Below are positions 13,755 to 23,980 of a DNA stretch of 64,000 bases, piece after piece. How positions within the stretch are numbered: the stretch's first letter is position 1; each line of letters starts with the position of its first letter. Where the stretch lies: assembly GCA_018873225.1 (NCBI GenBank), contig JAEILZ010000002.1:744001-808000 (forward strand), given 5' to 3'. The notes under the pieces were generated by a model. The model was given only the letters and a program-made list of their open reading frames with translations. It had not been told where the DNA came from and did no database searches. The DNA is from [Phialemoniopsis] sp. UDSM-2020 (lineage: Eukaryota > Ascomycota > Sordariomycetes > Thyridiales > Thyridiaceae). A program made the position numbers and the translations under genes.

Positions 13755-14244
13755 GATGTCGCCACCCGAGCACGACTTTCGTCAGGACGAAGGAGGGTTT
13801 ATGTTGGTTCGGTAGACTCTGTGCCGTTATGCTCGTGTGACGGTCTGATGAACGATTGAGAGTAGTCTCTCAAAGTGATAAGTTTTGGAGAAGGAGGTGT
13901 TGAGATGCTTGCGGCCTGATTTCAGCTGCACTCCAGCCTCAGCCTGATGCCCTTGCTGACTCGATCACATGACAGACTTCGGGATACCGAATTAAGACAT
14001 TGAATTTTTGACGAGGATCTGTTGTTCTATCACGAAATTGATTGCATATAATCAGAGTACTTTGCAATATATCATGAAATCTGTTTGAAATTATCCAGTC
14101 CTTAGTTTCGGTAAGTAGTATGCACGTAATCTTCTTAATTAGCAGTCTAAGTTGAACCCAAGTTGTTCATGTCAACCTGCTGGCAGTCTAAAAGTACCAC
14201 CTCACTCGACCACAGACTCCCCACCTGTACCCTTCTCAAGGCCC
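13755..14244. other. Intergenic, upstream of the NLR gene
   Basis: 490 bases, AT-rich around 13980-14130. It presumably holds the NLR promoter and 5' leader. I see no gene or repeat in it. Confidence 0.5.
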
Positions 14245-14940
14245 TCACCATCCATTAGTCTGTGCACAAAAACAAGGACACACGGTTCGATATAACCTGC
14301 CTTCTCTGGGGCGTAAGATAAGCGGCGTCGACAAGCCCAAGCATGTGACGATCAAGTCGCCCGCGCGTGGGTACCCCTCGCCGGACCCGACGAGATCAGA
14401 CGTCGTCCAAAACGGAGTCATCCCGCCGTTGCGGGCCAACAGATCCGTAAGGCACTGGCTACTATCGTCCCACGGAGGAACTGACACGGAGCTAGCGGCG
14501 ATCTCTCGGAGGGGCCAGTGCGTGACTTCGCCTCTGCGGGTGACTGATATCCCCGGGACGTGGTCCAGTGCCAGCATCCTGTCGACAGCCTCGGCCAGAT
14601 ACATGGTGCCGCCTGCGTGAGCTGCCGGTTCCGCCTTGCCGTCCCCGAAGAAGAACCGCGCCAGACTCGTCATCCACGAGGCTAGCCGATCGCTGTGGTC
14701 GAACATCGTTGAAAAGACAAAGTCGCTGCGCCCGTCGAGCCCGCATATCTCCCAGAACAGGCGCTGCACCTCGCGCATGATGTCGAGCCGGACGCCGCGG
14801 AAGGTCAGGCGCTTCTGCTCCGCGTCGATGGTAAACTGTAGAGTCGTGCTACCGCCAGCGGAAAAGTTGCCCGATTGTATCGCTGCTTTATGTCCATAGA
14901 TCCTGAAGAGTTCGGTTCGTGAGGATGGAGCAGTGCCTTG
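14245..14940 (-). pseudogene. Remnant resembling the C-terminal part of a HET-domain protein
   Basis: One open frame reads through from about 14940 to the stop at 14245. It contains a stretch like the one common near the end of heterokaryon-incompatibility (HET) proteins: FSAGGSTTLQFTID, then LTFRGVRLDI, a variable part, and RAGDLIVTCLGLSTPLILRP near the end. In that family the end usually continues into a Y..VG..Y.HG.MDG motif; here it degenerates (YRTVCPCFCAQTNGW). The N-terminal HET core is absent: upstream the frame meets a stop near 14980, and the next gene begins at 15376. I infer a truncated relic, although a short functional gene starting at the ATG at 14778 cannot be excluded. Assignment rests on motif memory and is moderate. 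Confidence 0.45.
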
Positions 14941-15375
14941 TGCGGGGTTTTGTCGGCTCCCGCATAATGAGCCAGGTCAAGCTGAAGATTGCAGTCAGAT
15001 CTTACCATTCTAGAAGCGATTCCCATGTTCTCAATTTGCGCAAGTGTCAATACGAAATACGATCGTGCAGATTGTGCTGTGGAGACGATCCAGTGGGAAT
15101 CATTGATGATCAAGATGTCTCAATGCAACTCAGTATCACCCGCATCACAGCAATTGAGCTTCGACCACGGCAGAGGTCGGTCATGTTAAGATCATAGACA
15201 TTAAATACACTATCAAGTCTATCTGTCAAGTACTTCCAGGTCGTGATATTCCAAAAAGCACAAGAGGCGAACATAATGTTGTCCTCCCCGGAACGCCATG
15301 ACCATTATCCCCCTAATATATGCAAACCAAATGAATGACTTTCCGGGTATTCCACCGTTTCGTTACATCCCATTC

Positions 15376-17118
15376 TCAAATATCCAACATACTCCTCACC
15401 TGCTGCGGCGGCCCCTGCAACGACCCCGTAGTCCCGGTACTCGTGCTCCGCTCCGCCGTAGTAGGCCTCCTCGCACCACCCTGTCCACCAGCAGCGCTGC
15501 GCCCGCGGTCCTGATAAGGCGGCGGCGCAGGCCCGTCCTCAGACAGGAAAGCCGCCCTCTCCGCCCTCGCGGCCGGCGACGCGCTCGCGTCCTGCGGGGG
15601 TGGGCCGTCGGGGAACAGCATGCTCGCCGCGGTCTGCATCGTGCGCTCGTGCCGCCGGCGGTCCGACTTGCCGCCGTAGGGACTGGCCATCGGCGGCCTC
15701 TGCTTCTGGGATCCTCCACTGGTAATCGTCGTAGTCGTCGTACCGCGTCGGATGGGGGCCATCTCGGTGCCTTCCTCTTGTTCCTGCATGTCGGCGTAGC
15801 GGGCCTGCGCGTCGAGGCTGCGGTCGATGTTGCGCGCCGTGGCGCGCCCGCCGCCGACCTCGCGCACGTTGCGCGCGATGCGGTCGCGCATGTTCTCGCC
15901 CTCGAAGACCTGGCCGTTGACGCGGCGCCACCAGGCGGGCTTGTGCACGATGCCGAGCTCGCGGTCGTTCTCTTGCCCCCGGATGCGGCGCTGGCGGATC
16001 AGCTCGCGGTCCTCGTTGGGGTGGAGCCAGCCGTAAATGATGATCTGGGTGATGAGGATGATGAGGGCCGGGGCGTAGCCGCCGGCGTACATGGCGGCGT
16101 GGTTGGTGTGCAGCTTGAGGGGGCTCCACTGGAACTGCCAAGCGGAGAGGGCCTGGTAGGCGACGATGGCGAGGGCGAGCGGGATGGTGATCTGGAAGCG
16201 CAACGGGGTGAAGCGCAGGAAGCCCATGAAGCGGTTGAAGACGCCGCGGTTGCGGGGCTGGTAGTGCTTGATCGAGTGCCAGAGGGAGACGCAGATGGAC
16301 AGCCAGCAGACCAGGAGGCAGAAGGCGGCGACCTTGAAGCGGATATCGGTGGCAGTGGGCTCCGCGATGAGGCGGGCCTGGTCGTCGTCGCGCTGCTTCT
16401 CAATGTTGCCCCAGTTCCTCGGCACGACCATGAAGAAGTTGAGCCAAAGCCAGAGGTAGAACCACAGCGGCAGCCAAAACTCGAACTTGCCACGCCTGTC
16501 GTCCTGCGGTAGGACGAACGGGTTGGGGTCGATGAACTGGCGTTCCATCCAGCTGCCCCAGTGGCGCACGGCTTCCCAGACGACGGCCATGGCGCACATC
16601 TGCATGATGAACCAGAAGAAGACGTTGAGGACGATGGGGAGTTCCGGTAGATAGTAGCGGTCGACGTCGACGTTTGTGAAGAGGCTGATGAGCGCGGTGG
16701 CGCAGGTCAGGATGCCCCAGTACCACTGCCAGCGCCGGCCGATGGGGTAGAAGCGCTTCTCGGCGGGCAGCAGGAGGCGGCCGTGCTTGGCGAGGGAGAT
16801 GAGGGTGCCGAGGAGGCAGAGGGCGAAGGCGACGGCGAAGCCGAGGCCGATCTTGGCGCGGGGCCCGATGGGTTGGATGGCGGTCCAGCACCAGGTCGCA
16901 TTGATGAAGGTACCGTTCGGGTAGAGCAGCTTTGGAGTGTAGGGCTCGAAGACAAGCATGCACCAAGACTGGTTGGATAGGGTGCCGTTGGAGTAGAGGG
17001 TGTAGTTCCAGTGCTCGAGGGTGGTGCGGTTGAAGTGTATGTCGCCAAAGGCGACGTCGGTGCTGTTGTCGCCTCCGGGGAACTGGATCAGCTCCCGGAC
17101 ATCAAGGATAGTCCCCAT
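15376..17118 (-). CDS. DUF2434-type seven-helix membrane protein
   Basis: A single exon of 580 residues. The N-terminal ~85 residues carry several N-glycosylation sequons (NST, NRT, NYT, NGT, NQS, NAT) and suit an extracytoplasmic head. I count seven hydrophobic spans at roughly 92-115, 132-152, 160-182, 217-236, 262-284, 303-322 and 344-364. A soluble tail of about 200 residues follows, Arg/Gln-rich and then Pro/Ser-rich, presumably cytosolic. The pattern of WNYTLYSNGTLSN followed by LVFEPYTP matches what I remember of the fungal DUF2434 family, whose function is unknown. The seven-helix layout is receptor-like in shape, but nothing in the sequence shows G-protein coupling. A 400-codon open frame on the opposite strand is a GC-bias shadow. 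Confidence 0.85.
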   Translation of the reverse strand: MGTILDVRELIQFPGGDNSTDVAFGDIHFNRTTLEHWNYTLYSNGTLSNQSWCMLVFEPYTPKLLYPNGTFINATWCWTAIQPIGPRAKIGLGFAVAFALCLLGTLISLAKHGRLLLPAEKRFYPIGRRWQWYWGILTCATALISLFTNVDVDRYYLPELPIVLNVFFWFIMQMCAMAVVWEAVRHWGSWMERQFIDPNPFVLPQDDRRGKFEFWLPLWFYLWLWLNFFMVVPRNWGNIEKQRDDDQARLIAEPTATDIRFKVAAFCLLVCWLSICVSLWHSIKHYQPRNRGVFNRFMGFLRFTPLRFQITIPLALAIVAYQALSAWQFQWSPLKLHTNHAAMYAGGYAPALIILITQIIIYGWLHPNEDRELIRQRRIRGQENDRELGIVHKPAWWRRVNGQVFEGENMRDRIARNVREVGGGRATARNIDRSLDAQARYADMQEQEEGTEMAPIRRGTTTTTITSGGSQKQRPPMASPYGGKSDRRRHERTMQTAASMLFPDGPPPQDASASPAARAERAAFLSEDGPAPPPYQDRGRSAAGGQGGARRPTTAERSTSTGTTGSLQGPPQQVRSMLDI

Positions 17119-18036
17119 CGTTGGTAATCAAGGGATTGCTTCCCTTTGGCCTCTATACGTTTATATGTGTGCGTATATGTATGGAGGTGAGGACGGCAGA
17201 CGATATATGGACGGGCCGGATGTCGCGGATCGAAGGTTCGGAACGGGTCGCGGTGGTTGGTGTTGACGAGCGCACGGAGTTCAACAGGCTCTATGGCAGG
17301 ACATGGCGGTCCGTGTCGAGACTGAACCTATTCTGCGGCCAAGACTCAATTGGAGACCGTAGACGGGAGGAGAAGGAGTTCGCGAGAGTCGACAGAAGAG
17401 AAGATGGAAGCAGAAGAAAAAGATATCGATAACGGAAGAGGCGGGTCACACAACAGCGGGAAATACGCAAGTAATGGAGCTGGGGTGCGTCTTTTGGTGG
17501 TTTTTTAGGTGGGGAATGCGAATGTTTAGGTGCCGTAAGCTCCGGGAATGGCAGATCCAATTGCACCCGGAAAGATTTTAATCACTCAACTAACGCCGTG
17601 TTGCTGACTAGACCACCCGGAAACCCGTTGATGATTGCTCAATGGATGCTAAAATTGATTCAACGGAAACGCGAATGCCGTGGTTCGTCCGAAGGGCTGC
17701 AGTGGTGTCTGTGTGCCTATTGAAGCATTTTCATCAGAAACCCTCAATTGAGGCTGAAGCTGGAGGAGAAATGACGATCAAATATTGCGACCGCAACTTG
17801 CTGGACAGCCATTGATCGTATCGTCGTATCGCTCTCCGGTTCCCCCAAACCCGGGCTTCCCTGTCCGCCCTCTGTTATTTTTGCTGGATGGATGATCTCA
17901 TTTTTCGGATTCGTCGTAACCACACCCTGGTAAATCCTTGTCGGGAGGTGTGGGGTCCTGGGAACACCCCACAAAATCTTTAGGCGACTCCCACTGGTCC
18001 AAAGATTGAGCTCCAGCAGAGCTCAACGTCGCCTGT
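17119..18036. promoter_or_regulatory. Divergent promoter region between DUF2434 gene and COG5
   Basis: About 0.9 kb between two genes transcribed outwards. It contains no supported coding region. It includes an AT-rich tract around 17570-17700 and pyrimidine-rich sequence before the COG5 start. Confidence 0.5.
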
Positions 18037-19569
18037 TTGGCGGCACAGAAAACACCATCAACACCACCAGAGCGGCGCCGGCCAGATGTAATAAGGGCTC
18101 ACGATCCCCGAGAGCACCCTTCTCTCCCCACATACGCAGCCATGACCTCCACTCCCCAGTCGGCCGTCGCCCCCGACAACAATGCCAACGACAACGACGA
18201 CGAGGTCTCGTACATTGACTACGAGACCTTTCTCGACCCGGCCTTCAGCCCCTCCTCCTTTGCTAACACGCTCGTCCTCGCTACGAACAACCCCAACGAC
18301 ACCCCCCTCGACTTATCTACCCCGCTGTCACGCGTGCTCTTCGACATACAAGAGATCGACTCGCACATCGACGCCCTGACCACCCGCTCCGCCATCCCTC
18401 TACTCACGCACACGAAGAACCAAAATGATGCTAGCGCCCGCATCGTCACCGAGATCGACGCCCAGCTCAAGGCACTCAACGACAGCTACCGCCAGCTCGA
18501 GAAGGAGGTAGTTCGGAAGCATGCCGAGGCCGACGAGGTGAGGCAGGTCGCCTCGCGCCTGTGGGAGACGCTGCGGCTCGGAAGGTCCGTTGGCCGGTGC
18601 CTGCAGCTCGGCCGCCAGCTTGAGGTGCAGCACGCCGAGCTCGCCTCCTCGTCCGGCAGCCCGGCCAGCGGCAATAAGAAGGAAGACCACCGCGCGCTGG
18701 TCCGCTGCGCCCACACCATACTCTCCCTGCGCGAGATCCTCGAACACAAGGCCCCCGGGCAAGAAGGCCACGGGCTCGACCGCGTCGACGCCGTGCGCAG
18801 CCTACAGACGTCGGTCATCCTGCCCGTCGAGCGGTCAGTCCGCGAGGCCGCCGAACGCATCGTCCGCGAGTTTTCCATGGGTTCCAGCGCCACCTTTGCC
18901 CAGACCGAAGAGGCACGCGCCCGAACTACCTCGGCGCTGGTGACGCTGTACCTGATCTCCCCGACAGCGCTGCAAAAGGGCGAGAAGTGGACCCCGTCAT
19001 CGATGCTGCACGCCCTCGAGCTATACCTCCGCTCGGCGCTGCAGAGCAGCATCGCCAGCCTCGCGCGCTCCCTCGCCGCGCTCCCCGGGCTCGACCGCGC
19101 GCTGTCCGAGGTCAGCGCCCGGTGCCAGAACATCATGGCGCTCGAGCTCATCCTCGAGTCGACGCGCGCGCCGCCCCACCCACTGCGCCAGTCGCTCTTG
19201 CTGTCGAGCACGGCGGCATCATCTGAAAAAGGTGGTAATCTGCTGCAGCCGCTCCTGGCGTACCTCGAGACGGGCTCGCTGGCCTCGTACTTTTGGCGCA
19301 CGCTGGCGAGCAGCCTGTCCACGCGGGTGCAGGAGATTGTTAACCGGGGCGGGGTGTCGGCACGCACACTGAAGACGAACAAGGCCAGCGTCGGCGAGGC
19401 GATACGCGAATGCGTCCTGCGGGGCACGCAGCCGCCCGGTGCGATGGGCGGCGCGGGGGCCAAGAAGGCCCGAGTCAAGGGCGAAGGGGAGCAGGGCGGT
19501 GGGAACGGCGGGTGGGATAGGGAGGTTGCTGTCATGGTTGGTAGTGTTGTTGGCAACCTGGGCCGGTAG
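18037..19569 (+). CDS. COG5: Conserved oligomeric Golgi complex subunit 5
   Basis: A single exon of 510 residues from the first ATG. The conserved part begins at YIDYETFLDPAFSPSSFAN, then LSRVLFDIQEIDSHID, which is characteristic of the COG5 N-terminus. Helical, coiled-coil-prone segments follow (DAQLKALNDSYRQLEKEVVRKHAEADEVRQ in outline). COG5 is a subunit of the eight-protein COG tether that holds recycling vesicles at the Golgi and is needed for glycosylation enzyme placement. The length suits fungal COG5, which is shorter than the animal protein. A second in-frame ATG at 18142 starts MTSTPQS, closer to the conserved block, and is an equally likely start. Housekeeping gene; an antisense open frame at 18486-19556 is a shadow. 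Confidence 0.9.
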   Translation: MAAQKTPSTPPERRRPDVIRAHDPREHPSLPTYAAMTSTPQSAVAPDNNANDNDDEVSYIDYETFLDPAFSPSSFANTLVLATNNPNDTPLDLSTPLSRVLFDIQEIDSHIDALTTRSAIPLLTHTKNQNDASARIVTEIDAQLKALNDSYRQLEKEVVRKHAEADEVRQVASRLWETLRLGRSVGRCLQLGRQLEVQHAELASSSGSPASGNKKEDHRALVRCAHTILSLREILEHKAPGQEGHGLDRVDAVRSLQTSVILPVERSVREAAERIVREFSMGSSATFAQTEEARARTTSALVTLYLISPTALQKGEKWTPSSMLHALELYLRSALQSSIASLARSLAALPGLDRALSEVSARCQNIMALELILESTRAPPHPLRQSLLLSSTAASSEKGGNLLQPLLAYLETGSLASYFWRTLASSLSTRVQEIVNRGGVSARTLKTNKASVGEAIRECVLRGTQPPGAMGGAGAKKARVKGEGEQGGGNGGWDREVAVMVGSVVGNLGR

Positions 19570-20148
19570 ATTTCACACCAAAGACTTATGATATAATGAC
19601 GAATAGAACTACGAGCTGCAAGCTTTCAGTCAAAGTAATCCCCGTGTCCAGGGACAGATCGGATAAGAGTGTGTTCTTGCACGGCATAAGTTTGTCTGCT
19701 ACGCAGAACAGAGAGATTAATTTCAGCCACCAGAAATATCATCCAACCGAGAAGACCACGCGGCTCTTAAGCTTGTCTTCTCAAGGTCCAGACTGATAGT
19801 TCACGAGTGAACATTTCGCACGAGAGCTACCTACCTAGGTATCGAGGCGCCCTACGATGTTCCAACCTCACTCGTCACACTCTTACCCAGCCTACTGCAG
19901 TAGCTACCCAAGACTGTCACAAATGACGCTACTTCCGCCCTTCTCAGAGTGCGACTTCCTGGGTGAAGACGATGCTTGATTGGGGAAACACCTTACTGGC
20001 AACACAAAACAGGAAGGCACATGCGTCTCTTCTTTCAATAGTGCCGTGTTCATTTCCAAAGATCGCTGCATTCATTTCGTTTTCCCAGCACAGCACAACA
20101 CATCCCAATCCATCATTGTTTGCCTCATCCGAATATTACCCGAGCAAG
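19570..20148. other. Intergenic after COG5
   Basis: About 0.58 kb. It contains no recognisable gene. An open frame from 19963 runs into the regulator relic below without a conserved extension. Confidence 0.4.
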
Positions 20149-21906
20149 ATGCCATCGACCCACGAAGCATCGGGTGCCGTCGCTTCAACACAAATCGAGC
20201 TGCAGTGGCACCACAGCTTGTTCTACGGCCGCTACTTTTTCGCGGGCCGCGACCTGGGGATCATCACCTGGCGCGATGGCATCCCATCACTTCCCGCGGA
20301 GAGTGCAGTGTTTATCAACCAAGTGACCGGCAAAAATCTACAATCCAGATTCGCCTACTCGAACATGGCGACTCTGACAGTTGAAGAGAAGGGGTACATC
20401 AGGTTTCCAAAGCATTTCGAAATACCATCTAGCCACGTGTGCACGAGAGCCGGCTCCATCTTCTTTGGTTCGGCCCTGTCATCTGTCTTCCCCATCATCA
20501 CCAAGCATGACCTTGACAGACCTTTCATTCAAGATCGCATCAAAGACTTGCCTTGGCAGGTCAGGTTTCGTCCTCGAGTGTGTGTGGCTGTCTTCCTGGC
20601 TTTCCTGTCGGTCATAGAACCGGGGAAAATAATGTCGTTAAATCTCCCGAAACCTACTTACGCGATGTTCGCCAAGGCGGCACAGGACATGATTCTGTAC
20701 GTCCTGTCTGAACCTTCCGTGCAGCGAGTGCAGACTGCGCTCATGCTGGTGAGTTCGACATCTGCATTCCGCTTTTTTGTTTTGGTGGCTTGAGTCGCGC
20801 TGTTAATCTAGTACAAAATCTAGGCCTTGTATCGCGACTTGACCGGCGACCTCCAGACCGCGGCGACTTTATATGGCATGGCTTGCAGGTGCATGCTGGC
20901 CCTCAACCCACCACCCTTGCCGCCAACCAGTTTTACTCCTTTTAGAAGTCTCTTTGAGTTGTGCTACTTTTGTGACAAGCATATCTCCCTCCGTACAGGC
21001 TAGGTGCCCTCCATCCCCCACGGATGGCCCACCACCATTCCGCTCCACCAGAGACCATTGTTCAGAGTCCTCGAGGACAGACGCCAAGGATTGATTTCTG
21101 ATCATGCCTGGGACGGAACGACATACAACATGCCGCTTCTGCCTTGCGATCGGAACTTAATCATGCTCAAATCCAAATTCTTCGAAGCACTGTACTCTCA
21201 TAGGGCTCCGAGGAAGCCACAGACTACAATACTGTCCGAAATACAGGAGGCAGTGAAGCAGTTGCGCGACTGGCGCGCGACTATCCCTTCAAGGTTCAGG
21301 TCGGTAAATCCTATTACCTATGACAAGCTACATGTATCCGATGAGCTAGGGATGCTGGTGCTCTTTACAAACCTCGAATTCTGCTTGCTCCTTATGAACG
21401 TACATCGAGTCTGCTGCCGTTTAGAGGGCTGGAACGACATGATCAGCCCGGATGACTTCTTTACGATGTCGTTGGAGTGGTCGGTGGACGCGGCTCGCAT
21501 GATCCTGCAGCTTTTGCACGCGGAAGCGGCCAGGGTCCGCGAGGCATTCTGGTGAGTTCACATTGATCTTCCATTCTTCCTACTCATTTGCACTGGTGGG
21601 AGTTCGGTGTGGAAGAAGATGAGTCTAATTGTTCAAATATGCAGGCTCGTCCTAGTGTATCCCGTCTCGGCCGTCCTGCACATATTCTACAATGTGCTCC
21701 ACAATCCCTCGTCTGTCAAGGCCGATGCAGATATCAAACGCATGGCTTCCGTCCCCGCGACCCTGAAGATGATGCGCAATCACAGGGATCTCTCGCCAAG
21801 CGAGACCGCCCACTTGGAGGGCCTGACGGACTTCATAAACGAGCTGGTCCGGCTAGCAAGAACTGCCGTGCAGCGCCACGCAGGTAACCCCCATATCTTT
21901 TCTTGA
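20149..21906 (+). pseudogene. Fungal-specific transcription factor relic with an in-frame stop
   Basis: Exons 20149-20748, 20824-21551 and 21645-21906 splice cleanly (GTGAGT...CTAG, GTGAGT...GCAG) and keep one frame. They encode the middle homology region of fungal Zn2Cys6 regulators: RFPKHFEIPSS, AKAAQDMILYVLSEPSVQRVQ, FELCYFCDKHISLRTG, LKSKFFEALYS and VLVYPVSAVLHIFYNVL. Two lesions suggest a dead gene. A TAG at 21001-21003 stands just after ISLRTG, where relatives usually have Gln, and no Zn2Cys6 cluster is visible upstream. CAG to TAG is a CpA to TpA change, the type made by repeat-induced point mutation, but a single event proves nothing. Downstream of the stop the frame stays open for another ~270 codons, so the loss is recent, or the stop is a sequencing error. 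The end may be at a further splice donor near 21887. Confidence 0.7.
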
Positions 21907-21953
21907 ATTCATAGACTTTGGCCGTCCCCAAGAATGAACTACTAGACCTTCTT

Positions 21954-22815
21954 TTAGGCGTACGCCTTCTTGACCGACTCGCGGGTGCTGATGCGCTCGT
22001 TCCAGGCCATGTAGTTTGGGTACTTGTTGGCGATGTCGTACTTTTGCCACAAGTCCTCCTTGAAGAAGGGGATGCCGGCGATGACCCTGTTCCAGGGGAT
22101 AAAGGCCAGATCCGCATATGTACTGTTGCGTTGGCAGGAGTTGTCAGTGAACCTTGCCATCCACCGATGGAAAAAAAGGAGAAGAATGTGTAGAGATGGC
22201 GATTCTTGGGCGGAGAGGTTTGTCCCACTGTCCAGACTCATCGAAACTTACAATTTGTTCCCAACAAGGTACTCCTTGCCCTTGAGGAGATTATCCAGCA
22301 CACCGACCACGCGCACAATCTGCTCGTTGTACCGTTCCTTGGCGACCGTGTTGCCGCCGTCGTTCTTGTAGAACCAGACGGACTGGCCGTAGTAAGGGCC
22401 CTGGCCGGACATTTGGAAGTGCAGGAACTGCTTGAGGTGCCATTTTGCCTTGGCGTCGCCGGCCACGGTCAGTTTGTCGTCTTTATCGTACGTGTCGACG
22501 AGGTACTCGACGATGGCGCCCGACTCCCAGAGGACTAGGTCGTCGTTGTTGGGGTCGCGGATGGCGGGGATGCGGCCGTTGGGGTTGATGGCTGTGAACC
22601 AGTCCGATTTCGGGTCCGGGACGGGGATCTTCTCGTAGGGCAGGCCGAGCTCTTCGAGGGCTATGATGACTTTGTAGGGGTTGGGGCCGCCGCCGTCTTT
22701 GGGTGGTGTGTCAGTGAGTGGATGGGTGAGGCTTGGAGATTCGGAGCTCCGTGTGGGGTGGTAGTGAAAGGGACTTGCCGTGGACGTAGGCTACGATGGG
22801 CTTGAGTTCGGTCAT
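21954..22815 (-). CDS. Glutathione S-transferase (Ure2/GTT-like)
   Basis: Three exons (22815-22779, 22696-22252, 22122-21954) give 216 residues. The N-terminal thioredoxin fold shows GGGPNPYKVIIALEELGLPY, then NPNGRIPAI and VLWESGAIVEYL, the glutathione-binding Ser-Gly region. The C-terminal helical domain has GNKFTYADLAFIPWNR, a typical GST capping motif. The family conjugates glutathione to electrophiles or reduces disulphides and peroxides in the cytosol. The first intron (22697-22778) appears to use a GC donor (GCAAGT) with an AAAG acceptor and a CTGAC branch point; joining there restores HDGGGPNPYKV in frame. The second intron (22123-22251) is ordinary GT-AG. The start ATG gives the standard short lead MTELKPIVAYVH. 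Confidence 0.9.
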
Positions 22816-23980
22816 GTTGGGCAGGGCGACGGTTGTATGAGCTCACGAAGTGATATTCAATGTCAAATGATTTGAATTGGAGTGAATTGATGTATTGCGA
22901 CAGGAATATGAAGGGTTGACGTCGTCCATATATACATGTGCCGGACCGGCCCCACCATGGAAAAGGCAGCCCGGTGAAACGCCACAGAGGACGGCACCTG
23001 CCAGTCTCGCTGATTAATTATTACAGCATTTGTTCGGGGACGATCATGCAGATGCGCCATGCAGCCGGTGTGTCGCTCTCTCGGCCTCTCACGAGTCCCC
23101 GATTTTGTTTCGATCATGCATAGTGTTGTCCACCACGGAAAATTGCATACCTATCTTGGGGTGAATCTGCGGCTTCCGCAAAGCGTCGTTCCTGACTAAG
23201 AAAGCGGCCTAATCCTCTCCGACGCACCGCACGCGTACGTAAGGAACAGCTTCCACGGAGAGCGATTAAGACTTTGTGGGGTCAGTCGCTGGATCCGCAG
23301 CTGGGTTTTTGCAGGGTGGTTTGGGACTTTTGTTAGCAATCGATGAACCCAATCAGCGGCTGGAGGGGCGGGAGCTACCCGGGAATGTCAGGACTCGGTC
23401 CCGAACGAGGCGCTGGTTGCCCCACTCATTCAGAACGAGAACGAGGAAGTCACCACCCAGGTGTGCGAGTGTGCCAAGCCGATGAACAAAATATTTCTTT
23501 GGACTCTTCAAATACATTTAATCTGGCGGAAAAGAGCATACAATCTTGGGACGCTGTTTCTGACAACAACTGTGTTATTTGATTACACATCTCTTCAGAT
23601 CTGGTCTTATGTATACCCCTTGTTGGGCTTGAAGGCTTCGCTGCTCGGTTCTATTGCAGGCATGCACAGTGGCATGGATTGCTCTGTGTCTACCATCAAA
23701 TCAACTAGTACTCGTTGATCTTCGACAGACAATCTCAGCCTCGAAAGCTAAAAGCTAAATTAAGACGCCTTTGCATCATGTTGGCGCCTCCCTTGCTGTC
23801 CAGCATCGGCCAGCGTGCTGTTTTGGGGGCGATGCCCCGCCTAAGCACGTGTGATGCAGGGGCACACAGCCACGCATCAGCCCTGTCGTCGAGGCGGCCT
23901 CAGCTCGACTCATCCACAGAAAAGGCCGGCCCAATGTCGACTTCATTGTCTGACAGCCACGACTTCGCTCATCGGGAACC
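22816..23980. other. Intergenic between GST and ankyrin gene
   Basis: About 1.2 kb between divergent genes. It contains short ORFs only, none with a recognisable domain. It probably includes the promoters of both. Confidence 0.45.

Noticed and set aside
15298..16512. 404-codon plus-strand open frame
   Set aside because: It is antisense to the DUF2434-type gene. Its Ala/Arg/Val/Gly-rich composition follows from the GC-rich third positions of the real gene.
18486..19556. 356-codon minus-strand open frame
   Set aside because: Antisense shadow of COG5; Ser/Arg-rich and without motifs.
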